64,000 nucleotides of DNA. It comes from Rhipicephalus microplus. Lineage: Eukaryota > Arthropoda > Arachnida > Ixodida > Ixodidae. Position 1 is the first letter of the stretch, and each line of letters begins with the position of its first letter. Positions 1-9,800 of the stretch are shown here, one piece after another. The stretch lies in the NCBI RefSeq assembly GCF_043290135.1, contig NC_134710.1:3812821-3876820 (forward strand), given 5' to 3'. The translations under genes and the position numbers were made by a program. The notes beneath the pieces are model-generated. The model ran no database searches and was not told where the DNA came from. It worked only from the letters and a program-made list of their open reading frames with translations.

Positions 1-420
1 GGCCTACTGTCTGCTCCCTTCATCGACGTCACAACGCTGTGAAATCTGGGGAGGTGCTTCCCGATCCATGTACCGCACGTACCCCTGCAACGTCGCGGAG
101 AAGACACCGACGCCCACAACGACCAGCGAGTCAGCCGGAGGCAACAGCGTTTACCACCGGAGTACGCGGCCTTTACCTGACAAGACTCGCACGACCCCCC
201 TGACGACGACTGCAGCAACAGTGACAGCCGCTGCGTGATGCACCCACCCCGAGAGCCACCAAGATTCCATGGATCACCGAGTGAAAATCTGGAAACTTGG
301 CTGGAGATAAGACCGAGTCGCCGCCTTGAAGCGCTGGGAGCCCGAAGAAAAACTACGCCGCGTATACTTCGACCTAGAAGACTCCACGAAGGCCTGGTTT
401 GGGAACTGGTAATCGACGCC
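1..420 (+). pseudogene. Gypsy-type LTR retrotransposon gag remnant
   Basis: Two short stretches, in different frames, read like the start of a tick Gypsy-family Gag. The first is PPRFHGSPSENLETWL near 250-300. The second is WEPEEKLRRVYFDLEDSTKA followed by WFGNW at about 335-411. Together they follow the usual order of a capsid-like domain (tryptophan-rich, with a KLRxVYF-LED-xxxWF pattern). A frameshift lies near 300-330 and a stop follows WFGNW. The GC-rich, CA-rich sequence at 1-234 looks like an untranslated leader. No LTR, protease or polymerase follows, so this is a 3'-truncated dead fragment, possibly continuing beyond the left edge. The family assignment comes from motif appearance only. 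Confidence 0.5.
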
Positions 421-2349
421 CAAGCAACAATTTATCCTTGGCAAAACGTCGGCCCGTCGTCACTCGCCAACGCTGAGGTTGCACCAACCTTGGAAACCAA
501 CGTAGATCGACATTAGCCTCAAGCAACAAGTCGGTGCCCAACGTAGGTCGGACCACGTTGGCCGACGAGCCCGTGTGCGTGCCGCACGAGGGCAGACCAT
601 GGTACGACCTTACATATGCGTCATTTTACCGACGGCTGCAGGTCGGTTGCCACCGTTCCTTGCTCTTTCATTTGTATTTTGCGCACATGACATTAGCTCA
701 GTGCACATGTAAGACGAAATTAAACGCCTCTGAAGTCTGCACTTGTTAGCGTGTAAGTACGTAACACGCAATAGAATAAAGGCGAACGTAAGCTTTCTCA
801 CCTTATATGTTTATTCCGCAGTTGTATAAATACACTATTCTTTATGCAACATTGTTTGCATGAAACGATTTGCAGCAGGCCTTGTGCAACCAAACCACAC
901 AGTCGATGGAGTGGCATTCCTGCTAGATCAGTTTTCTTCCAGTCAATTCTCGTGCTCTTGGCCGTGAATACGTATTCGGTGTGCGACATTTTCCCACCAA
1001 GATGTGAAGCTTTCCTCTTGCTGGGAAAAGCTGAAAAAGAACAAACAGAATGAATATTACTTAGAGGAAGGCAGGCTGTTTACTGGACTCGTTGCACAGT
1101 CGCATGCGTTTATAAGCTCTATTCACACAATTTGGCAAAATAATTTTGTGGGTATATACACAAATAAGAAGAAAATCTGTGCGCTTACAATACTTATGTG
1201 AGTGCATTAAGATTCTCAGACGTGTTTGAAGCCCCACAGCACACAGTTTCCTCGTAATATATCGCTCCTAAAGCCGTGGGTCTGTACACCCCTAGTATAT
1301 CTTGGTACGTGACCCCCTAGAGCAGGTGCGGACGGGTGGACAGACGGAAGATTCATGGTTTACCAATAAAACCCTTCGAAGCTTCGTCCCACTCATCAGC
1401 ATGCACTCCGTGGATATACCGTGATTTTTTTTTATTTTAACAGAAACGTGTTTTATGCCGGAGTCAGAATGTACTAGAACTGTTGAGTGGCGTGAACGCG
1501 CCTCGCCGCCTGATGCCTTCCGCGTTAGTACTAGGTGGCTTGAGCCGCCGCCTGATCTGAAGGACACTGCCGGATACAACTGGAAGCGCCGCACGCAAGA
1601 ACGTCTGTGCGCGTCGGCTCTCCCGACGTGCTTTTTTTAGATGCAGCTTTCTTTGTGCCTGCCCATCATTCATGTCTAACACTTGCTTCATAAAAGTACT
1701 CGTGAGAGATCGAAAATTATTTGTTTTTTTTAGATTAGAGCGTCAAAATTGTTACTATATGAAAACTGAAAAAGAAAACTGATTGGCACAGTGATTCGAT
1801 TGACGCAGCCACGCGCATTAACTGCACTCTGGCTTTTTGGCAACACGACGGAAATCGTTCGGGTTGGTGTTGGTATAAAAAAGGAGTCGGGTGCACTTAT
1901 TTCGGTAAATTCATTAGGTAAACCACCACATTATTTTTAGGGTACATTAATTGAGCTCACCATGATCTTAGTAAATAAAAAAAATCTCTGTAAACCTTAT
2001 GTGCTCACATTATTGAGCTTAACACACCTCGGCGTTGCGGACAGCCGAAGCGTAGACGGGGTAGACCGCCCAGCCGCTAGTTGGTACTCTTTTCTTTTTT
2101 AAGTGCTTGCGCTTGCATTCATCAATTCGCAATAAAAAATATATCAGCCTCTGTGTTTTACCTGAAGCCTACTTTTGTCCAGGTGGCTTTTTCAAGTGAC
2201 AGAACCTCGTATAACACGCCAAGGAGCCGAATAAGCAAGGAAGCGCTTTGATTCTAATGCGGCGACAGCGAGCCAGCGGAGAGTTGAACGCTGCGCCGGC
2301 TACGAGAGGGTAAATATCCGAGGAAAATTGAGGAGGAGAACGAGCGCGC
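421..2349. other. AT-rich spacer, no gene seen
   Basis: Reading frames are short and have no recognisable motif or codon pattern. The stretch holds T and A homopolymers and several AATAAA-like words. I see no repeat family that recurs elsewhere in the window. Confidence 0.5.
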
Positions 2350-2363
2350 TGAGGAGAGTGTAG

Positions 2364-2599
2364 CCCCGCCGCGGTGGTCTAGTGGCTAAGGTACTCGGCT
2401 GCTGACCCGCAGGTCGCGGGTTCGATTCCCGGCTGCGGCGGCTGCATTTCCGATGGAGGCGGAAATGTTGGAGGCCCGTGTGCTCAGATTTGGGTGCACG
2501 TTAAAGAACCTCAGGAGGCCAAATTTCCGGAGCCCTCCAATACGGCGACTCTCATAATGAAATGGTGGTTTTGGGACGTTAAACCTCACAAATCAATCA
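2364..2599 (+). mobile_element. Full-length Ruka-type tick SINE
   Basis: This is a tRNA-derived SINE with a Pol III internal promoter: an A-box-like TGGTCTAGTGGCTAAGG and a B-box GGTTCGATTCC, giving a tRNA-like head of about 75 bp. The body contains the constant block GGGTGCACGTTAAAGAACC and ends in AATCAATCA. The sequence matches what is known of Ruka, a SINE family of ixodid ticks. The copy is bracketed by a perfect 14-bp target-site duplication, TGAGGAGAGTGTAG at 2350-2363 and 2600-2613, which shows insertion by retroposition. It is the best-preserved reference copy for the other SINE entries here. SINEs encode no protein and depend on LINE machinery. Confidence 0.95.
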
Positions 2600-2613
2600 T
2601 GAGGAGAGTGTAG

Positions 2614-4015
2614 ATATTTTTAAAATATACGGACTTTAGGGTTCTGGGTTCTTCTAGTTGATATGTTAACTCCATGGCTGGGCCAGTACACTGACATGAC
2701 GCGCATAATAAACGAAGTCGGTTTTAGGGGTTGGTCCTGGCGCGAACTGGCAGTAGACGGGAGTAACTACACAATGTTTGAAATACGAATCGAACAGCTT
2801 CGACTTGTATTCTATGGTAGAATTCACTAGTCGAACACGACTGAATATTGGTTTCTTTTTGTAGTGTTAGCAAAAGCAAAGTTACCTGCAGGGTGCACAC
2901 AGGTTGGAGCATGCTCGAGAGCAGTGGCTGTCGAATGGTTCTGCTTCTATACAGCAGAGGACATTGCTCAGATCGACACATGCAGGCACGCAGGCAGAAT
3001 TTTCTGTTTGTGTGTTGGGAGAGGGGGAGGAGCATAAGAGGCACCTCCTTAAAATGGTCATTTCTCGCTCTGTATGGCATGGCGAAAAAAATTTCGTGGA
3101 AGGGGGGGGGGCGGGCCCACGGTGTTCTACCCTCTTGCTACGTCACTGGAAGTACGAGTCGATGAAAGAATGATTGGAAGAAGTTGTTTAATTTTCTATT
3201 AATTACTTCTGTCGTTATATCACCAAGACATGTGTGACAGGTGTGCTCTGCCATGCATGGCAGAGCGCACCTACGATGTTTTTCTGTGCGTATTTATTTG
3301 AAGGGGATTTGTAGATTCAATATTCAATCTATGTTTTGGCCTCTTTAAGGCATTGTGCAAAGTCAAAGCTACAGTGAGCATAACACTTACAGTGTTTCAC
3401 TCACTAAAGTTGCCCGTGACTGAACAGTGACGTACATGAAGAGCAGAGGACTGAGAACGCAGGAACAGAAATAAGCGTGGTAGAAGAAAGAATAAATGGT
3501 TGGGATCATGTAGCCTCAATACGTTATGAAAGGCACACTGCTTCAAGACTTTACAACACTCCATAGCGCAAATGTAGTGAAGTAGTATTGCTTCTTTTCT
3601 GAGATTCTGCACGCCATCACAAACATTTCTCATTCATTAGGCTTGGTTTTACAAGATCGTAAGGCCATCACAGTTTCTGCTAGTATTGCAATGCTTTAAT
3701 CCAGCGCAAAATGACTTATATTTGTAACTGTTATTTATCAATGTAGCTCTAACACATTTCCAAAGTTTCGGTGCGTGCAAGACATAGCATTGCGTTCACC
3801 GATGCCCAATCCCCGAGCGAAAGACATGGAGCCTCGAGTCATGATACAGTGAGGGCAAAATGGTACCAGTGTGAAAATTTTCTGCAAGACTAGTCCATTA
3901 GTCTTTCTCGTCCAGTATGCCTGCCTAATCACAAAGGGCTGGTAATGTCGATATTACTAAATGTTGAAAATTTCTCATCATTACTTTCAGCCACTTTAAT
4001 TGTGTAACCTTTAGG
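2614..4015. other. Spacer without recognisable gene
   Basis: No coding pattern on either strand. A G-rich run near 3100-3114 is followed by a TACGTCACTGG-like end. This G-tract plus short-tail arrangement recurs near 8331, 17480, 41925, 52988 and 54218. Confidence 0.4.
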
Positions 4016-4074
4016 TGAGCCAACAGATTTTTAGTCAGTCCCTCACTGACGTGTTGTCTCCTGACGGTACGTCG

Positions 4075-4215
4075 TCAGTCGGTTGGTTCCTGGCCCATCC
4101 CCTTGTGGGTGAACCACTTGATTCTTGGCCAATTTCCCATAGTGGGTATGCGCCACGATCAATAGGTGAACAACAACAACAATCTTGGCTCGCAAACGCC
4201 CCATGATTGTCCATA
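4075..4215. other. Suspected repeat just upstream of exon 1
   Basis: The stretch with GGCCAATTTCCCATAGTGGG and GAACAACAACAACAATC has the look of an interspersed tick repeat. That would place the first coding exon directly after repeat-derived DNA. A possible splice acceptor (ATATTTAG, ending near 4220) precedes the chosen ATG, so an upstream non-coding or coding exon cannot be excluded. Confidence 0.3.
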
Positions 4216-4231
4216 TTTAGAACTGGTAAGA

Positions 4232-4885
4232 ATGCAGGCCATACAAGAAGAACCCAAGCGGCGCAGGGAAGCCGACCAGTCCGGCGTCGTCTCACCGCCG
4301 GCCGAGCCTCTGCAGCGTAGATGGACTCCTTCGCCGACGCGGGTGACACCATCACCTGGTTCACGCTTCCTGTCTGAGGGCCCGTGGCCAGTGGCAGCCG
4401 TGCTGCCAGATCGCAGCTATCCCGGTTACGAGGGCTACTCGGGGCCCGTGTCGGAGCAGTCGCTGGATCCCGAATCCACGAGGGAGTCCTCGAAGACCAG
4501 CAGCACCGAGTGCCTGAGTCTCGTCCTTGGCATTGCCTTTGCGGGACTTCTCTTGAGCATCGGCCTGCTCGTCGTGCAGAACAACTTGTCGCCCTACGAC
4601 ATCACGCCGGACACAGAGGAAGATGCCTTGCAGCGTCGGCTGGAAATGGCACCCAGCAGCGTCGGCCAACATCTCATCCCGCGGAGTATCGCCCATCCGG
4701 ACGTGGACGAACGCGGTATCAGGAAGACGACGATGAGGGCTCGGGCGGTGGCGCATCTCACGGGCACGGCTGCGAAGGAAGGGAAAGCTCGACCTCCACT
4801 GACGAGTGCGAAGACGAGCCCTGGGACTACACTGCAGCCGGTCACCGCAGCAGCTGCTGGGGAAGACGATGCGCAACCGAGACAT
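4232..4885 (+). CDS. Exon 1 of a membrane-anchored Kunitz-domain gene
   Basis: Encodes residues 1-218 of a predicted 413-residue protein, joined to 14074-14312 and 22522-22870. The first ATG in the open frame is at 4232. The frame continues upstream to a GTG at 4166 but has no earlier ATG. Residues 1-90 are basic, then proline/serine rich, with no signal peptide. Residues 94-115 (from CLSLVLGIAFAGLLL) form one strong hydrophobic segment. Residues 116-218 are a hydrophilic linker rich in Ala/Thr/Lys. The exon ends at the donor ACAT|GTAGGT after a complete codon (phase 0). A basic N-terminus ahead of a lone internal hydrophobic segment suggests a type II membrane protein with the C-terminus outside. 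The exon is GC-rich compared with the AT-rich introns. The exon is well supported; the topology is inferred. I do not recognise a named orthologue. Confidence 0.65.
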
Positions 4886-4941
4886 GTAGGTTGGCACTCT
4901 CCTTATGTGGCGATTCGTGCAATTTTCTTTCAAGTAGCAGT

Positions 4942-4954
4942 ACACGCACGCACG

Positions 4955-4992
<38 letters not shown>

Positions 4993-5007
4993 CACACACA
5001 CGCACGC

Positions 5008-5061
<54 letters not shown>

Positions 5062-5086
5062 GCACACGCACCGCGCGCGCGCCACA
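4942..5086. repeat. (CA)n / (CG)n microsatellite
   Basis: About 145 bp of CA dinucleotides with scattered CG interruptions, ending in a short GCGCGC run. It starts 57 bp into intron 1 of the Kunitz gene, close to the splice donor. Long His/Thr or Val/Cys reading frames here are artefacts of the repeat. Confidence 0.97.
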
Positions 5087-5870
5087 TAGTGTTGTGCGAA
5101 CACTAAGCGAGCGGTAACATTGTAAAAGTCTTGAAGGTGTTAGTGCAATCGTATGCCTTTACAGCTGAATGTTCGGCAAACGTGCTAATTGCCAATTTCA
5201 CCCCGTAGCAATATTCCAGGTAGCAAATAGGTGTATCAAATTAAATTCACTTATTTTTAGGCTAAGGGTGATATCACTGTGGTAAAGTTATTGGGTAGGA
5301 GTAATTAGCCATCTGCGCACTTATTCACGTTTCGTAGCCCAGAATGGGGTAAACATGTGATCTCGGGCTTGGCGTAAGAGAAGTGCCGACATGGCAATTC
5401 TTTCATTTCAATGAATGACCCCTCTAAATGATGCGCAAGTAACCTTTAGTGCAGTAGCAAAACAATCATTTGGCCTAGTTTGTATTCGTTCAACTTAATG
5501 CAAAAAATTGGGTGCCCCCTATTTTTTTTTTTTGCCTTAAGATATATGATAATGTTTACCGCTTCGTAGTGAAGGTTCGCAACGCTGCCTATTCTGGCGT
5601 GGCATCTTCTGGCACTTTGACGGTTGTCAGCTGTACATTCACGCACGCGTTTTTCGAACACTATTACAGAGCCTTGAACAAAAGAAGTACGAATAAGCTT
5701 GTTCAGACACGCGAATAAAACCTAGGACCTGGAAATAAACAATGACAGTGTTTCACACGGGGACACGAACAGACGATGGGCCTATTTAGAGAATATCTGT
5801 AGCGAGATGTGAATCTGGACGATTGAAATATCTGCCTTATGTTATGCGTTTTAATTAATAGGCCACCGGA
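5087..5870. other. Intron sequence, nothing recognised
   Basis: AT-rich intron 1 DNA with no coding pattern and no copy of the repeat families seen elsewhere in the window. Confidence 0.4.
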
Positions 5871-5873
5871 CAT

Positions 5874-5923
5874 AGGTTAGGTTAGGTTAGGTCAATACAC
5901 TACAACTTGTAGTGTATTGACCT
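5874..5923. repeat. Short telomere-type TTAGG run plus 35-bp palindrome
   Basis: Three tandem TTAGG units (5876-5891), the canonical arthropod telomere repeat, run into a perfect inverted repeat. Arms of 17 bp (5889-5905 and 5907-5923, beginning AGGTCAATACAC) are separated by a single base. The sequence would fold into a near-perfect hairpin. Confidence 0.85.
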
Positions 5924-6184
5924 CGTGAGCTAATTTTACTGATTCGGGTCTATTAGTCGGCATTTACACGAAGAAAAGAAAAAAACACCTATCGGGATCA
6001 CATGAAAAGCACCCTGGATGGCCGAAGTCGCATTTGCATTTTACACCACTGGAGTAACATCTCGTGGATTTTCGCCGACCCTCTGGTGTCGGGATAATGG
6101 TGCCCGTCGGTTGACCCGACCGCCGGAGGGTGGCATGCCGGCCACCCTGGCCGTATTACGATGGGGGCGAAAAGGCGAACAAAA

Positions 6185-6315
6185 AACTTGGGGCCCGTGT
6201 ACGTAGATTTCAGTGCACGTTAAAAAACCCCTGGCAGTCGAAACTTCTGGAGGCCGTCACTACGGCGTCCCTCGTAATCATGACGTGCTTTCGGAATGTA
6301 AAACCCTGTAAGCAT
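6185..6315 (+). mobile_element. Decayed Ruka-like SINE body
   Basis: Segments such as GGGGCCCGTGTACGTAGATTT and CAGTGCACGTTAAAAAACCC align with the SINE body. GTCACTACGGCGTCCCTCG and TAATCATGACGTG continue in the same order, and the copy ends near GTAAAACCC. The tRNA-like head is not recognisable. The preceding 6040-6184 block (ACCCTCTGGTGTCGGGATAATG) may belong to another repeat. Confidence 0.6.
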
Positions 6316-6439
6316 AATTATTTTCTAGAATTTCGATGGAAATTCGCTGTGACTATGTAACCTCAACGTATCATTTACATTGTATACAAGACAATTATTT
6401 ACATGGTGGTAACATGTTTCCCGAAAACTGCCTCTTTCA

Positions 6440-6532
<93 letters not shown>
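6440..6532. repeat. (TTA)n microsatellite
   Basis: About 31 uninterrupted TTA/ATT triplets. Poly-Tyr, poly-Ile and poly-Leu frames across it are not genes. It abuts the 5' side of a truncated LINE. Confidence 0.97.
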
Positions 6533-6533
<1 letters not shown>

Positions 6534-6667
6534 CTGTCTAGCTTCATGGCGCAAGTCTCCCCACCTGTTTCCCAGAGAATACAGGCTGACGTAGTCTACT
6601 GTGACCTCAGCAAGGCTCTTCACTTAGCCAGTCACTCACTGTTTTTTGGTTAAACTTGCAAACTTTG

Positions 6668-6838
6668 GCTGCAGTGGCTGCATTTTCGATGGAAGCGAAG
6701 ATGCTGTAGGCTCGTGTGTTCGATTTGGGTGCACGTTAAAGAACCCCAGGTGGTCTAAATCTTCAGACCCCTTTACTACGGTGTCTCTCATAATCATATG
6801 TTGGTTTTGGGACGTTTAACCCCCCATATCAGTCAATA
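6668..6838 (+). mobile_element. 5'-truncated Ruka SINE inside the LINE
   Basis: SINE body only (GGCTGCATTTTCGATGG through ACCCCCCATATCAGTCAAT). A 16-bp target duplication, AAACTTGCAAACTTTG at 6652-6667 and the same with one change at 6839-6854, flanks it. The duplicated bases are LINE coding sequence, so the SINE arrived after the LINE. Confidence 0.92.
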
Positions 6839-7549
6839 AAACTTGCCAACTTTGATGTTGAATCATCTGTTGTGAATCTCTTGCCCAGCTACTTGCTTAA
6901 TAAATCACGTTATGTTGCCGCAAATGGTCAAACGTCTTCCTTGTACGAAGTTACTAGCGGGGTCCCTGAAAGGTTGGTATTAGGCCCAGTGTTATTTTTA
7001 TTTTACGTCAGCGATGTTTCTTCAGCAATTCGTTATTCTTCTTTCCTCCTGTATGCTGATGACATCCAGATATTTAGGGAAATTAATTCAGCCAAGGACT
7101 GTCGCTTGCTGCGGTCAGATTTGTGTTCTTTCTCCGAATGGTGTGACAACAATAACCTTCCTCTGAATACATCCAGGACCAAATTCATCAGTATATCTCG
7201 CAAAATATCGATCGTGTCTTTTTCTTACTCTGTTGATGCCATGTTGTTATGCAGGGTTTAGAAATTCAGTGATGTAGGTGTTCTTTTTAATAGCATGCTA
7301 AATTTTTCTGTTCACACTAAATATGCTTCCGTGCGTGGCATTCGTTCTCTCGGCTCATTTTTTTGAAATTTCAATTCTCCCACATCTTTCCACAAGCTGT
7401 CCACTGAAAGTTGTCTTTCTCAACTTGAATATGCACTCTGGAATGGCATCGCTAAATCTGGCAGTGACGCCACTGAGCGAGTCCAGATAGAATCATAAGC
7501 ATGTACAACCATCCTTGGACTCTGGATCTAGTTCTAACTCTGCCAGATT

Positions 7550-7658
7550 TAGAAGTGTGGCCGTTTGGGTTAGTTGGTATGACATGAAGATAGTTATAGC
7601 ACGAGAACAGAAGGAACCCTTTGTCGTCGTTCTGTTCTCGCGCTATAATAATCATCAT
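7550..7658. mobile_element. Small foldback element with 11-bp target duplication
   Basis: The 109-bp insertion has inverted arms at 7589-7612 and 7630-7653 (GATAGTTATAGCACGAGAACA versus the complement of TGTTCTCGCGCTATAATAATC). It is flanked by TCTGCCAGATT at 7539-7549 and 7659-7669. The words TTAGTTGGTATGACATGA and GATAGTTATAGC recur in the larger foldback at 30097-30173, so the two belong to one family. I suspect this is a remnant of Penelope-like terminal repeats. Confidence 0.7.
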
Positions 7659-8224
7659 TCTGCCAGATTATTATCATTGCCTTCACTCTATCACCGACGA
7701 AACCGCGCTGACTTATATCTTTACAAATTAGTTCACGGTACGATATCGTACCCTTTACTTCTCAGTTGTGTAAATTTTCGGATTCAGCGTAGATTAACCA
7801 GAGAAAATCGACCATACCATGTATTTGCCAACAACCTTCAACACTCTTCTGTGCACAAAATACAAAGTCTATATAATGTTAACTTTCGTGATCTTGATGT
7901 TTTTCACACTCCACGGTCATTATTTTTATCTCAGATTTGTACCATCTTAACACAGTTTCTCACTATGTACAGATTACTTCCTTTTCCGTCTTTCAGGAAG
8001 GTTTTTACATAGGTGTCCATATTACCCTTTATTTTTCATTTCCATTTCGCGATTCTCGTTTTATAATTTTATTCTTCCAATTTTGCGCAGATTTTTTATC
8101 TGTGTGTTTTCTCTCCTTATCTGATTTTGCAGAGGAGTGCCTCTTTTGTATAGTTGGTGTATCGTTTTATTTTTGCGTGTGCCTGCACAAAGACGTCATG
8201 GTTGTTCATGTGCTCGTTAAATAA

Positions 8225-9126
8225 TTAATGGATTGCTTAATATTATTAATATATTGTTCCGAGCTTCACTATGTAACAAACCAACTGGAACACGCATGGG
8301 CTGCTCGCTGTGTTTTGGCCCGGAAAGTGAGGGGGGGGGGGGCGAGAAAATCTTTGTGACCAGCTGCACATACCGGACAAAGTTTACTGTGCTTGTTTTA
8401 TGCTTATTTGTGTATGTTGTCCAGCAAGATATGTCATCATCATCATCGTCACTTATTTGATCCTAAAAGGCCCCTGTGGGACATGAGCAGGGGCGGGGGA
8501 GGGTGGAAACAAACAGTTACAGCATGTCACACATAATGCAAAAAAAAGAAAAAAAAACGCTGTCCAATTATACAAGGAATATTAGTGAGGCATCCGAGAA
8601 CATACGCACACTAGATGTGCACACCCAAAAAATTGAATACAGTACGTAAGTGGATAAAGTCTAGTGTTTGAAAAACACTACTCTGTCGAGGAAACATCGT
8701 GTAAAAAAAGAAAAAAAATGCACACTCGCCAACAAAAAAAAAAAAGAAGGCAAGAACGATAGAATCGACGCCTCAGCTCGCAATACGGGTGCCTTGTTCA
8801 CAGTGAAAGAATGCATGATTGCCTTTACTAGACATCTGTCGCAAGACGCAACGCGCTTGTGTATACCTGAGGGAGTGTGCATGTGTTCGATTTATTGTGT
8901 CAGTCGCAAATTGTATGCAGAATGATTGGATGAGCTCGCGGGATGGAAACCCTTTCTATTTCTCGATGATGGAAGGAGGTTGCCACTCAAGGCAGTGTCG
9001 AGTTTTTTTCTTGATGCTCTGCTGGGGTGTTCGAAAGCATGTGTCTCTGGCTACACCATTACGGTGTTGCTGCAACCTTCCTTTAAAGCTTGCGGTCTCG
9101 CCTATATAGCACGCCTGGTATTCATG
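8225..9126. other. Intron sequence with a G12 tract and a possible LINE tail
   Basis: Contains a run of about 12 G at 8331-8342. At 8445-8560 (minus sense) it holds CCACAGGGGCCTTTTAGGAT followed by CAAATAAGTGA, which resembles a LINE 3' tail. The A-rich stretch 8695-8750 gives Lys-rich frames without meaning. No gene seen. Confidence 0.35.
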
Positions 9127-9800
9127 GAAGCAGCGATGGCGTAGTGGTTAGAGCATCAGCCTGGCATGCAAGAGGTTCGTGGTTCAAATCCCGGTACCGC
9201 GGAGTTCCCAACCGGATTTAAAAAAATCCGCGTGGGGATGGAACTGCGTTAGGAGGCCTGGGGTGCTGCCTCACCGGTGACCACCGCCGGTAACGCACTC
9301 CCTCACCAGAAGGATTGGTCACCCTGGTGCAGTATCTGGCCAATACCCCCCACATGCATACGTCAATTAACTGGCGGCCCTCAATTCCCAGTGGCTGCGA
9401 AGCTACTGACTACGGCGGCGGTCAGATCTGCAACGCAGCAAAGGGTGCTAAGACTCTCTGGATCCGGACAGGCCACCATTGGAACCAGAACTTGGCAACG
9501 TTAAACACTAGAACCCTTTCTGTTGAGGCAAATCTAGCTGTACTATTCGAGGAGCTAGGGGTGTTAAGTGAGGTGTAATGAGACTCAGTGAGGTTAGGAG
9601 GACAGAGGAGGCTTATTAAGGGCTACAAAATGGGCACGCTCTGCGCTATAGCGGCTTGACTAACAGAAGAGAACTAGGAGTGGGATTCCTTATCCACAGA
9701 AACATAGCGGGTGACATAAAGGAATATTATAGCATTGATGAAAGGGTGATAAGTATCATAATTAAAGCTAACTCCTTCGTTACCATGCCTATTCAAATCG
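9127..9800 (+). pseudogene. RTE-type LINE, 5' end with partial endonuclease
   Basis: The segment opens with a tRNA-like head (listed separately) and a GC-rich leader. It then encodes LATLNTRTLSVEANLAVLFE (about 9491-9550), similar to the start of RTE-clade AP endonucleases (N-x-RTL). In a shifted frame at 9656-9780 it encodes NRRELGVGFLIHRNIAGDI and YYSIDERVISIIIKA, which match the GVGFL-x(n)-ERV pattern of the same domain. Stops and at least one frameshift separate the pieces. The match ends near 9795. A further endonuclease piece at 11400-11537 may be its continuation beyond an insertion. Confidence 0.7.
9130..9203 (+). repeat. tRNA-like Pol III head
   Basis: TGGCGTAGTGGTTAGAGCATC serves as an A-box, the loop contains GGCATGCAAG (Ala-like TGC), and GGTTCAAATCC is a B-box. 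It lacks a clean cloverleaf and is followed at once by repeat sequence, so it is a SINE or LINE head rather than a working tRNA gene. Confidence 0.6.

Larger units (their letters stand above)
6536..8224 (+). pseudogene. 5'-truncated LINE (Jockey/CR1 type) with two nested insertions
   Basis: Reverse-transcriptase pieces occur in order. QADVVYCDLSKAL is at about 6578-6616, and SGVPERLVLGPVLFLFYVSD at about 6955-7014 (normally SGVPQGSVLGP). The catalytic YADD lies in LLYADDIQIF, and a PLNTSRTK thumb-like segment follows. After a stop near 7260 the frame decays. The C-terminal part of the LINE reappears at 7667-7960 as SLPSLYHRRNRADLYLYKLV and FRDLDVFHTPRS. A Ruka SINE interrupts it between the KLANF region and the rest, and a short foldback element interrupts it at 7550-7658. 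The non-LTR reverse transcriptase assignment is secure; the exact clade is less so. No endonuclease domain remains and the copy is dead. Confidence 0.8.

Noticed and set aside
2848..3173. Overlapping plus-strand frames of ~90-105 codons
   Set aside because: No domain, run through a G tract, and are matched by an equally long minus-strand frame.
4900..5106. Extension of the Kunitz exon 1 frame into His/Thr repeats, and Val/Cys frames on the minus strand
   Set aside because: Read-through past a good splice donor at 4886 into the (CA)n tract of intron 1.
5874..5892. True telomere end
   Set aside because: Only about three units, internal, and flanked by ordinary intron sequence.
6336..6653. Frames of 63-105 codons rich in Tyr or Ile
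   Set aside because: Created by the (TTA)n microsatellite; no coding signal.
9130..9203. Functional tRNA-Ala gene
   Set aside because: Stems do not pair well and the sequence continues directly into an RTE-type leader.
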